From the NCBI GenBank assembly GCA_000733355.1, contig JNVV01000080.1, forward strand, positions 58,196 through 122,195: a stretch of DNA of 64,000 nucleotides, in the 5' to 3' direction. A program made the position numbers and the translations under genes. Each line of letters begins with the position of its first letter. Within the stretch, counting starts at the first letter, position 1. The notes under the pieces are model-generated. The model saw only the letters and a list, made by a program, of their open reading frames with translations, did not search any database and was not told the origin of the DNA. This DNA is from Falciphora oryzae (taxonomy: Eukaryota; Ascomycota; Sordariomycetes; Magnaporthales; Magnaporthaceae). Below are positions 9,403 to 20,416 of the stretch, one piece after another.

Positions 9403-11397
9403 GCTTGTATGTTGCACAGCGTAATGACCAAAGATGATCTGACGTAATTGTTGATTGATTCTCTTCCGCCTCTCTGTGTCCCTCCTAACAAGCGGTCTGC
9501 AAAATTTGCACTGAACGCGTCTACGGCCACACAGCCCGTGCACCATTACTAATCAGAATTACACGTGACCCAACAAACTTGCGCATGGTGCAACACTCAG
9601 CCCTCAAGTGCCACTGTTGATGTGCACACCGCCGACTACATCATCTTCTTCATCATCATCTTCTTTCCTCACAGCCATGACTGGATGAGACGTGGCCCGA
9701 CGCAACATGGCTCCTGTTGATAAAATTCCCGCCGTCGATCTCGGCGACGACCTCCTCGTATTAAGCCTCGACCAAGCCCGGCAAATTGACCAGTTCCCTA
9801 CACAGATCCGCCTTTGCGAAACCGACACGGAGAAATATAAGCTTTGCGCCCAGACGCGAGATGACGTGCTCGAGCGGCATACCGAGGTGCAGCTCCTAGT
9901 CGCTGCTTATGAGCATATTATAGTGGGCGAGTGTGTCGGATACAAAGAATGGGAGGAGAAGGGAGGAGAAGGGCAGAGGTTGCCAATCAAAACCAGAGAG
10001 GATGCGGCCAAGTGGGAGAGATTCGTCGACATGGCGCGAGGCGGATCAGAGGTCAAGTCCAGATGTATCGGTCCTCTGAAAACGGTAGACCGATATTGGG
10101 GCGCAGATTTTGTCCAGCACTATCAGTTGGCTTCCAAGGGGGTGAGATATTGCGAAGTTACCGGCGCCGCAGCGCGGGAGGTTCGCGATCTGGACGAGGC
10201 TGTGACGAAGTTGAACAGATTGATGCTGCGGCGGCATCTGGCCACCGGGCGGGGGCTGCGTCGACCGCGCGAAGTGGTCAACCCGATCGATCAGGCCGAT
10301 CTAGTGAATCTAAAGGCCTGGTCGCACCGAGATTCATTCGACAAGGACAAAGACTCTCTTCCGTACCGTAAACTGGCTGCTGCCGACTTGCCTCCCGGCT
10401 TTGGCTTCGACAAATTTGGGCTTATGGTGCGAGAGGAATTTGCTGTCTCGTTGCCCGCCGATACCGTTGAAACGGCAGCCGCGTTCGGTGCTGATATCAC
10501 TGGACATTCGGGACCGAACGATGCTTGCAAAGTCGGCGTGCCGGGGCTTGATCCCCCGCATGGCGCCAGCCCGGGGGGTTCGAATTTCGACCGTTTCGTC
10601 GAACAGGTCCTCGGTGCTGTCCTTGCACATGAGGAACCCAAGGGGCTATCCGCCGCCAACGAGAACAGTGAGGACGCTAGCTCCACAGAGCGTCATGCCG
10701 ATACCGCCCATTCCTCTTCTCCGGGTTGCTCCCAGTCGACAACACCTTTAAGCTCACCGCCAGAGTCTCTTCTTGCCACCCTTTCCGCTGCCGGAGTTCC
10801 ATCTGGGGATGCCGCACGGGGTCTGGCGGACATAAGCCCATCTAGCGATAGCGACGGCGACGATTGCCGGCTCCCCGAAAGTCAACCATTCCGTCAGATT
10901 CTTCGCTCACGAGCAACAAACGCCGGCAAATCAGGTGGCAGAACAGCGGCAGAAAGTGCTAAAAACGCGGACTGCCAATACGCCACCAATGCTCCTGCAG
11001 CACGACTCCGAGGACGGAATGGCAAGCCAGACTACCACGAAGCACCGCCGAGAAGGTCCAAACCAGCACTCCGTCAGCCCGAGCTGCTCAGCACAGCGCG
11101 TCTGCAGGAGCGATGTTGTCCACCCAAAATATCATCAACGCTCCTAGCATTTCTGGACAAGATGAACGGCGCCGCAATTGGGCAGATGCCTGCATTCATG
11201 TTGGTCGGCGTTCCTTTTCGGGACATATGTCATACACATCTCAAGAAGTACACAGAGGCAATCACCAGCACAGAGTCCTTCAGGTCGTCTCCAAAGGCGG
11301 AGGAGGATCTCCAAACGGCCGGCCCTGATACAAGCGACAATCCCCGACGCCGGCGTGCCTCGCTCCCCGAACTCATCGTCACCACGCCTTTAAAACG

Positions 11398-12836
11398 GGG
11401 ACTTAATCGGTTCACACACTAAACCTACGCACACCCCCACAACGGCCGATATCGCCGATTATGTAATTTTGCGTGCGCCACACGCGCAAATCCACACATG
11501 ACACAATTTTGACTGCCGGCCACGTTGCAGGGGACTTTGCACAACAACGAACAGCGCTACAAACAACTTAAGGCTATTCCCAAGCCCGCCATGACGTCGC
11601 CAACGCCGTCAGGGCACTCTGAAAGCGACGGGGACGTTCGCAGTCCCTCAGAGAACCCAGAAACACACGTCTGGCATACAGATTGGGACGGAAAGCCATA
11701 GCGCGCGGCTTTGCCGGACGATCTCCTGTCAACCCTTTGCGAACGGGCCGCCTACCTGCAAACGGAGGATAAATACAAAAAATATAAAGAAAAAGGGACC
11801 TCCTCTACCACGCGGATCAGGCACGACTACAGCAATAAAGCCTGGCTGGGAGAGTTACCCTTGCGCGTTTCTGGCTGGTGCCTCGATATCCTTAGGTCCC
11901 TGCACTCCCAGGCACGTCGGGCGCGTCTTTTTCCAGCCCGTGAGCCCCTGCCGGCTTGCACGGGGTCGGTGCGCCGGGAGTTTGGCCTACCGTGCGCTCA
12001 CGAGATCTGGGAGGTCCTCGAGGGCCTAGAAAAGGGCACGCGGGCCGGCTTTACCCTTGAAAAGGTTAACGACTTTTGGGTGACCCAGGCACTACCCCGC
12101 GATACTAACGATCCCTACTGGGGAGTGCAGGACCCCGTAGGGGTCCGGAAAGGCCGGCCACGGGGTCAAGGGCCGTTTAGCGACGACGAAGGGGTGCCAG
12201 AGGGTCCTAGGCCGCGCGGCCGGACTGCCAACGGTATCCGTGATACTGCCAGACGTAATTACTCCCACTGGGAGTTGGGGGGCACCCTCGAGGCTGCAGA
12301 CGAGGCTGATTCTGGCACCCCCCCCCCCCCCCCCCCTGCCGCGGTTACTGCGGCCTCTCCTGCACTCTCTGTGATCGTTGTCGCTTCCGTAGGGCCGGCA
12401 GGCCCTGCCGGCCCTTCCGGCCCTGCAGAAGAGGATCCAGACGACCCCTGGGCGCATCTGCCAGTTACAGAGGTGGAGAGAAAGGCTGCAGAGGAGACTA
12501 TTGCACAAAGGGTGGCTGCAAGGAGGGCACGGGAGGTGCGGGAGGCGTCACAGGACCGCTTTGATCAAGAGTTCCGGAGGGAGATGGAGTGCGGGCATTG
12601 GGACGAGGAGGGTCGCTGGATTATAGAGTAGATTTAAGGCTATCGATTCATTTATTTTTCACCTCTGAATAGCTTCATTTCGTTGTTCTGCGGCCTTTTT
12701 TATCTTTGGGGTTGATGGCCTGTGTTTTTTTTATATCGGTGCGCCACAGAAAATCACATGATTCCGATACCGGCCGTGGCGGAGGTGTGCGTACGATTAC
12801 TGTGCGTAGGTTTACCGTGTGAACGGATTAAGTCCC
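11398..12836 (+). mobile_element. MULE-type transposon, internally deleted, with 8-bp TSD
   Basis: Terminal inverted repeats start GGGACTTAATC and match over about 36 bp with about three mismatches; weaker similarity continues further inside. TTAAAACG flanks both ends (11390-11397 and 12837-12844); a ninth matching base is ambiguous because it overlaps the TIR G-run. An 8-9-bp duplication fits Mutator-like elements. Subterminal sequence (GCACACCCCCACA...GATATCG...ATGTAATTTT) resembles that of the second MULE at 37632-38848. The element interrupts the JmjC-type gene. Confidence 0.9.
11591..12631 (+). pseudogene. MULE transposase remnant: N-terminal tag joined to SWIM-type C-terminus
   Basis: From the ATG at 11591 a frame runs to 12631, interrupted by one in-frame TAG (11699-11701). 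Near the middle, CTGSVRREFGLPCAHEIW is the zinc-binding SWIM-like motif (C...GLPCAH) found near the C-terminus of fungal MULE/FAR1-type transposases. Downstream come a GRPRGQGPF segment, a proline run encoded by a 20-base C tract (12317-12336) and a charged helical tail. The central DDE catalytic domain (several hundred residues) is absent. The element is therefore non-autonomous even without the stop. The second MULE has the same architecture. Confidence 0.75.
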
Positions 12837-14081
12837 TTAAAACGGCTGCGGTCTGATGATCAAGATGCGTCTGGTCATAGCCGTCTGCCGGCTACGTCAA
12901 GACTAGACGGCGCTCCGAAACATGATCCGATTCGCGACGAAGCCTATTGCTGGCGAGTGCTTAGGGACATTGAATCGACGGAACATGAGCCCAATTCTTG
13001 GGGGAGTCAAACGGACGTGTTGGTTTCCCAAATCCTGTCTAAGAGCAGGCCGCCCACGGACGAAGAAGCATACTTCCTAAGCGGAGAGGAAGCAGCCCAA
13101 CGTGCCGAGCTTGGATCGGTCGACGTGCCTATCTTCACGCAAGGCCAGCAGCGATTCCGGTGGAAGGGGAATGACCGCCCAATTTTACAGCTTTTCCATC
13201 ACATGGAAGACCTTGGCCTCGATCGGACCGTATCCGTTCAGGTGCCCTCTCGCAGTTCGCTCAAGGAGTCGTCGGAGCGCAAAATGCTTTTGCAAATCCG
13301 AGACCGGTTCCTCAGCCAGCGGTCAACAAGCGACCCCTGGAACCTTCTTGATCTTCAGGGTTCATTGCCTTCGACCCTGCCGTCTTTCTTGGAAGGCGAC
13401 AACTGCCAACTTCTTCTCCGAGTCCGCGATGCCATTCTAATGGGCAACGACGCTCAAAGGATAGCAGCATCTGGAGAAGATTGGAACACATGGCGCAATG
13501 TTGTAGAATGGGCACTCCTATCGGAAGGAGGACATAACACGGAGCCGCATATGGACAGCCATGGCTACTCAACCTGGATTACGGTCCAAGAAGGAAACAT
13601 TGGCTTTGGATGGATGTCACGCCCAAGTCAGCAGGAAGAAGATGAATGGATATCCAATCCGCATGGCTATGCCGGCGATAAATGGAGATACGTCATTCTC
13701 TCACCAGGGCATACGGTATTTTTCCCCTCTGGCACGATTCACTTCGTCTTCCGGGTACGAGGAGCACAGACGTTTGCGTTAGGCGGCCACATCCTTCAAT
13801 AGTCTGGCATTGAGCGGTGGCTTCAAGTGGTCGTCGCTCAACTGAAAAATCCGGAAATTACCAACGAGGACATGGCATCAAGTGCGCCAAAGCATGTTCA
13901 GGTCGTCAAGCGACTTGTTGCAAACAGGATCAAGGCTGGCCGGGTGGAAGAGATGGGCGGTCGAGATGCAGTCGCCAGACTGTCCGCCTTACTAAAGGTA
14001 AGGGGTTTACACATCACGTTTGCGACATGCGGGCTAATGATCGTTAGGATTTCGACAGCGTTGCTGGGGGCTCGCGTATAG

Positions 14082-15229
14082 AAATGAGCAAACCCTGAAC
14101 ACCCCTGCGCCAACAGAAAGGTGTGTGCATAATCCCCTTTGGAAATTTCGTCGCTAATTATGAAGGGGACGCTCCAAATCTCGTTCATTCGATCCCTTGT
14201 CGGCCTCCTAGGCGTCTGCTGCCGACATGTGCCCCAAAACGTTCCGCCTAAGTTCGAGCCAGGGTACCGGACCGCTTCGGAGCTGGGCAGGGTCTTCCGG
14301 GCCATATTTGGGCTTTGAGTGTGGTTATTACTACGCCACCTGCTGTCCTATTCGGACCAGGGCACTGAATGGCAGATCTGGAAGATTGCTCACCAGGCGG
14401 GTCCGGACATTAACAAGGCTGTGGCTGTCAGGGTCAAGTGGTATCCGCAGCCGCCGCCGCTGCTGCTGCTGGTGTTACGCGTCCCAACATGGCAACCACT
14501 GCTAACGCTCGGGGCAGAAAAGTGTTAGCCGTGACAGTAATAAGCGTCCGCAGCACGAGGTGAATGGGGCCAACTCCCTATGCCCACTATGCATGTAGAT
14601 AGATCATCTCTTCTGGTATCAACAAACGGTGGGACGCTATGCGCAAAACAGGTTGACAGAAAATCACGTGACCATAAGGGGGTCACTCATTGACCGTTGT
14701 GCAACATAGCGCGCCGGGTTTTTCCAGGCCTGGCTGAAGGTGATCGTGGAAAGTGCCCCGTCTAGCCTCCCTTAACTATCTACGGCAAGCATGCGCAGGG
14801 TCGTAGCCAGCAGGACCGCCAATGTTGCCACATGACCTGGTCCTCTGCCTGCAGACTTGCGAAGTGCACTTCGGCGGCTGGATCCTTGCGTGGCGCTCCG
14901 GGCAGAAGGTTGCCGCGAGCACTTCGGCCGGGTCGCCCAATTCCTTCCTGATCACGGCAGGGCCAACACCGACCGCAAACCGACGGCAGCTCTTAGGAAA
15001 GTCGACGTTGACCACAGCCATCAGGATCCAAAGATCCGGTGTCCCTCGGGCTGAGGCTTATCGCTGCAGATAAATTGCTTTGCGGTCTAGGGTTGGGAAT
15101 GCGAGAACCACACCGTAGCTCTCTTGAGATCGTTGCTCTCGCCTGCACCACGTCTGCAGTTGAAACTTGTAAATCTTTCCGCATTTCACGTATTATTCAG
15201 CCCTCCATGCCAACCTGAGAGACGAAACC
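14082..15229. other. No gene recognised
   Basis: Downstream sequence of the JmjC-type gene. It contains short overlapping frames and a CAG/CCG-rich patch (14447-14475) but no motif, intron pattern or repeat that I can support. Confidence 0.4.
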
Positions 15230-15232
15230 TTA

Positions 15233-15461
15233 GGGCCTGTCCTAGACTAACGGTTTTTTGGTTTTTTGGTTTTTTGCTAAATTTTTTCTAAAGATTGAAA
15301 GCCTTGCATTAAAAAGGAAGCATATGAAAAGGATTTGTATTATTTAAACCCGCATCCATATTAATTTGTTTTTGCTATCCTGCCTTTGGTGTTGATATAT
15401 TTTAGAAAAAAGTTGAGCAAAAAACCAAAAAACCGAAAAACCGTTAGTCTAGGACAGGCCC
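15233..15461. mobile_element. 229-bp MITE, PIF/Harbinger-like, TTA target duplication
   Basis: Perfect-looking terminal inverted repeats of about 45 bp begin GGGCCTGTCCTAGACTAACGG and continue into repeated GGTTTTTT units. The element is flanked by TTA on both sides (15230-15232, 15462-15464). The 3-bp duplication and GGGCC start fit PIF/Harbinger (Tourist-like) elements. The AT-rich interior has no coding capacity. The element at 56493-57342 has related ends. Confidence 0.85.
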
Positions 15462-15490
15462 TTAAACGCAGTCATTTCTTTCTGGCAACA

Positions 15491-15658
15491 ATGCATGTAC
15501 TGCATGACCACGCAGGCCGAGTCACGCGTACGCACGCACTACCAGAGAAGCGCGTGTCTGACGACGTCCAATATCTCGGCATGGTCAAAAGACATCTTGC
15601 CCCACCGCAGAATGGCGTCCCTGACGACGACGTCATCTATCTTGGTACTGTTAACTGA
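15491..15658 (+). CDS. Short ORF with duplicated DDVxYLGxV motif (55 aa)
   Basis: An open frame of 55 codons contains DDVQYLGMV and DDVIYLGTV 22 residues apart. That acidic-hydrophobic pattern reminds one of SUMO-interaction-like peptides. No signal peptide, homologue or splice context is recognised; it may be a decayed gene end rather than a gene. Confidence 0.2.
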   Translation: MHVLHDHAGRVTRTHALPEKRVSDDVQYLGMVKRHLAPPQNGVPDDDVIYLGTVN

Positions 15659-16029
15659 GGTCACGCCCTAGAAGAAGCGGTTTGCGTTGGCAATGCAACC
15701 GTCCAAAACACGGCCGGAGGAGGACCCGCGAACCAGAGACCCAAAGCCAGAGCGAGAACTTCGAGTAACCAGGGTCCTTCACGCCCAAAGTGCCCATCTC
15801 ACGGAGGCGCTATATCGACGCCGCATCCTTTCCGAAACCGCCGGCGATCCAGCGCACCACACCGACAAACCAGGATCCCTCCTCACATAGTAGATGGATT
15901 GGTCAAACTGGGTTGGTCGCGACGTTTGGATGGAGGGCGGCAAGAAGTTTACGGCTCTTTCAGCCGCGCCGGTCGCTTTTGTTACTGGCTTGATACTGCC
16001 AAGTCAGACCCGATTGCGCAGAAGGACGT

Positions 16030-16980
16030 TCAATATGTCCTCTCGACGAGCGCCTTCACTACGCCCACGTCGTCGGCCGCGGACCTCATAACGGCCAGGT
16101 GGAGCGGTTGTTCGCCGTCGGCTGTTGAGCCTTCCAACGCCTTGTGTAATGGCGTGTTGCCCGCGTCGTCGCTGATTTTCGGATCCGCTGACCTGAAAAG
16201 GAGGAGCTCCAGCATCTCTCGACGTCCGTACCTAACCGCCCAGTGCAGCGCTGTCTGCCCGCCTGCGCACCGGGCATTAACGTCGACCTCCGGATGGGAA
16301 TCGAGGAGACGCTCCGCCCAGCTTGTGAGGCCGAAGTGCACGGCGGCGTGCAGGCCAGTCATATGCTTGAATTCGCTATTTGCGGTGTCCGCAATGGCTC
16401 CGAAGGCTCTGGCGAGCTTGCTACTGTCTCTGAGAAATCTCAGCGCCAACGCTTCCGTCTCCAAGTCGACTTCCTGTCCCTTGCAGCAGAGATGCGCCGA
16501 CCAGTACTTGGCGGCGTACTGCAGAAACGAAGGCTTGCCTTCTTGCTCGCCGGTATCGGCCAGGAGGTACAGCAGGCACGCCTTAGCCATCTCGAGGTCC
16601 GCGTTTTTGGGTATAATGTCGTGCGTGTACAGACACTTCTGCACCAACTCGTCGTGGACCAGGCTGAGCGTCTCTTTGTCTGGGCTCATCACTACCAAGC
16701 CTTTGCAGGCGGGTAGCAGCAGCTCTGGAGCGGGCCGATGTTCTCGGAAGGGCTGCCCCTTGCCCGCCTGCACGGCGAAGCTCTCCCGAATCTGCTCCAC
16801 GTTCAGCTCATTTTTCGCATGTATAACCCAGGTCAAAATGTGCGTGGCCAGGACACCGTCGCAATTGTCGCTTTTGTTCTTGAGATTCTGCGCAATTTGT
16901 GCGGCCAACCCGTCAAATATAGTGCCTGCGCTGTCCGGCAGTTGCTGCGCCGCGCTCTTGACCTCGATCGGAGTCCAGGA
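16030..16980 (-). pseudogene. NACHT-ankyrin NLR fragment (5' truncated)
   Basis: The minus frame begins around WTPIEVKSAAQQLPDSAGTIFDGL and continues through ILTWVIHAKNELNVEQIRESFAVQ. This is the winged-helix region that follows NACHT in fungal STAND proteins. It ends in ankyrin-type repeats (GLHAAVHFGLTSWAERLL, GGQTALHWAVRYGRREMLELLL, AGNTPLHKAL). The NACHT P-loop and N-terminal effector domain are missing, and an in-frame TGA precedes the conserved part (near 16990). The frame stops within an ankyrin unit at 16030. It is therefore a fragment cut at both ends. Full-length relatives act in non-self recognition and cell-death control. Confidence 0.75.
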
Positions 16981-17099
16981 GTGATATCACTGCCAAGGTC
17001 CCCCCCCAAGCGTTCCCGAAGAAGTCGGAAAGAAATTCATCATGGGTCGTTCCCTAGTAACACAAATTTGACATATTAGAATGGAGGTACCTTTAGCTG

Positions 17100-17781
17100 T
17101 CAAAAGTAAAATTGCTGCTGCTGGGGTTGACCCGGCGGCGGTTGGGCGAGGAAGTCGAAGTTCATCGAGTCCATTCCCGTGTTCCATGGGTCGGGGGATT
17201 CTACGAGGCGAAATCCAGTTAATACCACGAGACGCACAAGAGGACGGATCAGGGGTGAGAAAAGGAGAGCCTACCCCAGAAGATTTGATCGTAGACATCC
17301 GTCGGCGACATATAGGTGGATGGGTCGATGACGGTATGATTAACAAGACCTTCCTGCATCTGCGGGACGAAGGCCAGAGTGCTATGGGTCGGAAAAGAAA
17401 GCCAGGCCGACGTCAGCACGTGAAACGATTGTGCACTACGATCCAAGTGCCCACAATTGCGTGGAAAGAGAGATACTAGGGGAGAGGAGAGCGGGGCAAA
17501 TGAAAGCATGGTCGGGACGTACTTGGAGAACTCGGAAAGTGCATTTCCATTCTGCATCTCTGCCATGGCGAGGGCCGCGCCCTGGTGCGGATCCAGCGTG
17601 GCCGAGACACCATTGAGGAGCTGCTGCTGCGGGTCCTGCCCGCCAGCGCCAGCTGGTAGCACGGTCGTCGCGGCGCCGAACTGCAAGTTTCTGCGCACGG
17701 ACATTTGACCCCCTTTTTGGGCTGCACAGTGCATGTTCCCTAGCACAATGTACTGCCACTTTGAATACTCCCCCACGACTT
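17100..17781 (-). pseudogene. C-terminal exons of a possible transcription-factor gene (partial)
   Basis: Three exons can be spliced in frame on the minus strand: 17781-17523, 17381-17275 and 17200-17100 (TGA). The introns are 141 and 74 bp. The product starts VVGEYSKWQYIVLGNMHCAAQ, passes AEMQNGNALSEF and PSTYMSPTDVYDQIFW, and ends GMDSMNFDFLAQ plus a Gln-rich tail. The style resembles C-termini of fungal Zn2Cys6 regulators, but the DNA-binding part is absent and upstream sequence is unrelated (NLR remnant). I infer a gene truncated by rearrangement. The coding nature is well supported by phase-consistent introns; the family call is weak. Confidence 0.5.
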
Positions 17782-17943
17782 CTGCTTACATTTGCTCTCG
17801 ATAGGCCGTCGACTCTGGCCTTCATATTACTTGAACTGATTCAGTACAATATCCGCACAACTCATCTATGGGCGATCAGCCCCTTATCCCTATAAATGCA
17901 GAAACCGAAGCTGACTAATGCCATCATTAGAGACATTGTGCCA

Positions 17944-19344
17944 TCACGAAGACACTGGCACCTTCTCGAAGCTCGTTCTATGGGGTATAAAATAGCGATG
18001 CGCCCTAGGAACTGTGGAAGGGCAAAGGTAAGAGAAGATATACTGTATATTCCCCAGGACGATTTGGCATTTCGGGTGAGACGGACCTAAAGCGCGTTCG
18101 AAGCCTTGCAGCGCGCGCTCGTACAGGGCCTCAGCCTCGTCGAGCCGGGCCCGATCGGAGTAGAGGTTGGCCAGGCTGTTGACGGTCGAGAGCGTCGACG
18201 TGTGGTCCGGCCCGAGCGCTGTCTCGTAGCTCTGCAGCGCGCGCTTGTACAGGGCCTCGGCCTCGTCGAGCCGGCCCCGATCGGAGTAGAGGTCGCCTAG
18301 GCGGCGCATTGCACCCATCACCGGGATGTCAACGAAGCTCCCTTCAGCCCCACCGGCCCCGCCTCTCTCCCATCCACCATGAACACCGCTCCGCATGCGG
18401 GAGAAGCCGCTGCTGCAGCACCCAATAGTCCTTCGTGGTTCTACTAGGCACTGTTTCCCCAACCATCACCATCGCCAGCCGCAAGAACTCTCTCTTCTCC
18501 CGGTCGTTTTGTATGTGTGCCGTCCACCGATGCGCCACGGGGTGCATCGTATAGCTTCCTTGTATGGACTCCTGGGCTTCGATCATCGAATAGCGGAGCA
18601 GCAGTCGAACCGCAGCCATGAACCTGACCTCGCTGCAGGCCATCCCATAGAGCCAGGCCGGCCACCGTTCTTCATCCGCAGCTGCTTCCACCAAACCGTG
18701 CCACAGGTCTTTATTGTCGAGGAATGCCCAAAGCCGGATCAGGTTTGCCGCACTCTTGTTCCCTTGCTAGACTGCATTAAACGATATCGTCCATGTCGTC
18801 CCAACGCTCCGCTGCTCGTAGTCCGCCAGCGGCGAGCCGGTCTCTTCGGACTTCATTAGGTCGTCCCACTGCTTTTGATAGAGCCGAACGTACGATGCCA
18901 TGTCGAGCTCGGTCTCGCGGAGATACGCGGCGGCTTGTGCTAGCGCCAGGGGCAGACCGTCTAGTTGACGGAGTAATTAGCTCTTTGCCGGCCTCGTCCA
19001 TGACTGAAATTAAATCAGTTCTGAACCTCACTTGCTTATGGAGAGGGCTTACCTAGCTCTGCTCCACGCCACTGCTGGAAAATGGCCTTGCCCAGCTCTT
19101 CGTCGACCTTTTTTAGCTGCTTCGAATTGCCGAGCTGCGTGAGCCGTGATAGTCGTGTGGTGACCAGCACCGCCCCGTGGTCGGCAGGTAGGTACTGTTG
19201 AACATCGTATGCGCCGGTCGCACCGCCTTGCTCATGGTCCTGGTCGACGTTGTCAAAGACGAGCAGCCAGTCGACGTTGTCCGGCCGCGCCAGCCACTCC
19301 ATCACGTCCGCTACCACGGCGTCGAGTCTGTGGATGTGTTTTGG
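17944..19344 (-). pseudogene. NB-ARC-TPR NLR remnant
   Basis: On the minus strand an NB-ARC segment (HIHRLDAVVADVMEWL, Walker B WLLVFDNVD, sensor VLVTTR) is followed by an intron (GTAAGC... at about 19055). Next come the GLPLALAQAAAYLRE segment, the post-NB winged region (DEERWPAWLYGMACSEVRF, SYTMHPVAHRW) and kinesin-light-chain-like TPRs (LGDLYSDRGRLDEAEALYKRAL, LANLYSDRARLDEAEALYERAL). Breaks: the P-loop side is missing (homology ends near 19344), there is a one-base frameshift near 18972, an in-frame TAG at 18767-18769 and a second frameshift near 18365. Fungal NB-ARC-TPR proteins are STAND-type sensors; this copy is dead. Confidence 0.8.
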
Positions 19345-20416
19345 CAGGACCCACTGCAGCCTCAAAGGCTTTGCGGCATTCAGCTGGCCACAGCCCGCTT
19401 CGGCGGTGGTGTCTTCCCTTTTTGGTTCGGAGTGTGCGAGCTTGTGCCATGGATTTGCAAGAGCAATATCGGCCGGGCCCATGGCCTGCAGCCCGCAGCC
19501 CCTTCTGCCCCGCCAGCCCGCTCTCTCAGCCATGCTCCACATTTCGCAGCCCCTACGGCCTGGGATTACTGGGATCCCTTCTGATTTGCCCAGCCCTTCC
19601 GGCCAGCTCTCGTCAGCCTGACCATTACACCATGGCTCCGTACTTGGCACAGCCGCCCCACCTGGCTTCTATTCTTCTCCTGACCAACTTTCCATGGAGC
19701 TGGTTCGCACCATCATCGGCCCAGCCTGACCATTTGCTACCCCGCTCACACCTCGGTCCGGCACCACATCCTATCGGCCAAATTCGGGGCGTCGGTGGCC
19801 TGCAGAAGCAGAAGCAACCAGTCCTCCCATGATTGCATTAAGAGGTGCGTTATTTGGGGGGCTCCTTGGCATGTAATGGCCTGCATGAGTGTGTATTCAG
19901 CTGTGCAGGAAGGCTGGATGGAACAGGCTCGCTATTGGTCCTAGCTGCGTCGAGGTCGGTGTATTATCTCCGCTTCCCTCCGCTTGCCTCCGCTCCCCGG
20001 CCCCCAAAACACCGAAGGACCCACGCGCACAACCAGAGTTCGGTGTTCCAGCCTGACCAAAGCTGCGCCCTCGGGGACTGAACAGAGCCTCCCTGTCTTC
20101 CCATCCGACTTCCCGTTCTTCCTGTTCATCTCCTCCCCCTTTTTACCCCCTCCCTCGTCCTTTGCATCCGCATTCCGTGCGCCTCTTGTCCCGCCGTTCA
20201 AACTCTGGCCAGCTCGTTCTATGCTGGCACTGTCTTTGGCCCATACATTTTCCGGCTTCCGTGTGCCATTCGATTCTTCCTACCCTGCTGGTGCTGCCTT
20301 GCCAAGACAAGAGCCTCGATCATAGCATATCTGCCGTTTCTCCTCCTTGGTCACATCCCTTCTCTTTCGTACCCTCTCTCCTCCTCCGTCTCGTTGCTCT
20401 CCTATTGCCATTAACC
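19345..20416. other. Unassigned stretch and upstream region of the PNP gene
   Basis: No gene recognised at 19345-20080. From about 20080 to 20416 the plus strand is pyrimidine-rich (CT tracts), like fungal promoters and leaders, and probably drives the PNP-domain gene that starts at 20417. Confidence 0.4.

Larger units (their letters stand above)
9707..14081 (+). pseudogene. JmjC-type oxygenase gene, broken by a MULE and a nonsense codon
   Basis: The left part (9707 to about 11398, from ATG at 9707) encodes a soluble N-terminal region of about 564 residues that I do not recognise. The right part (12846-13799) continues in the same frame and ends in a JmjC/cupin-like domain. An Fe(II)-binding H-x-D (EPHMDSHGY) is followed about 70 residues later by a distal His (PSGTIHFVFR). 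The two halves are joined in frame if the 8-bp duplication TTAAAACG around the MULE (11398-12836) is collapsed. An in-frame TAG at 13800-13802 then interrupts a frame that stays open to 13997. A 50-bp intron (13998-14047, branch GCTAAT) and a short last exon end in TAG at 14079-14081. Such proteins are 2-oxoglutarate dioxygenase relatives; the substrate is unknown. It may instead be read as two truncated genes, but the duplication argues for one interrupted gene. Confidence 0.8.

Noticed and set aside
12819..12846. JmjC part as an independent gene starting at 12819
   Set aside because: The first codon there is GTG inside the MULE terminal repeat. The frame continues the upstream gene once the target duplication is collapsed.
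15899..16984. Plus-strand open frame of about 360 codons
   Set aside because: It is the antisense shadow of the NACHT-ankyrin fragment. The minus strand gives recognisable winged-helix and ankyrin sequence, the plus strand only Ser/Arg/Leu-rich text.
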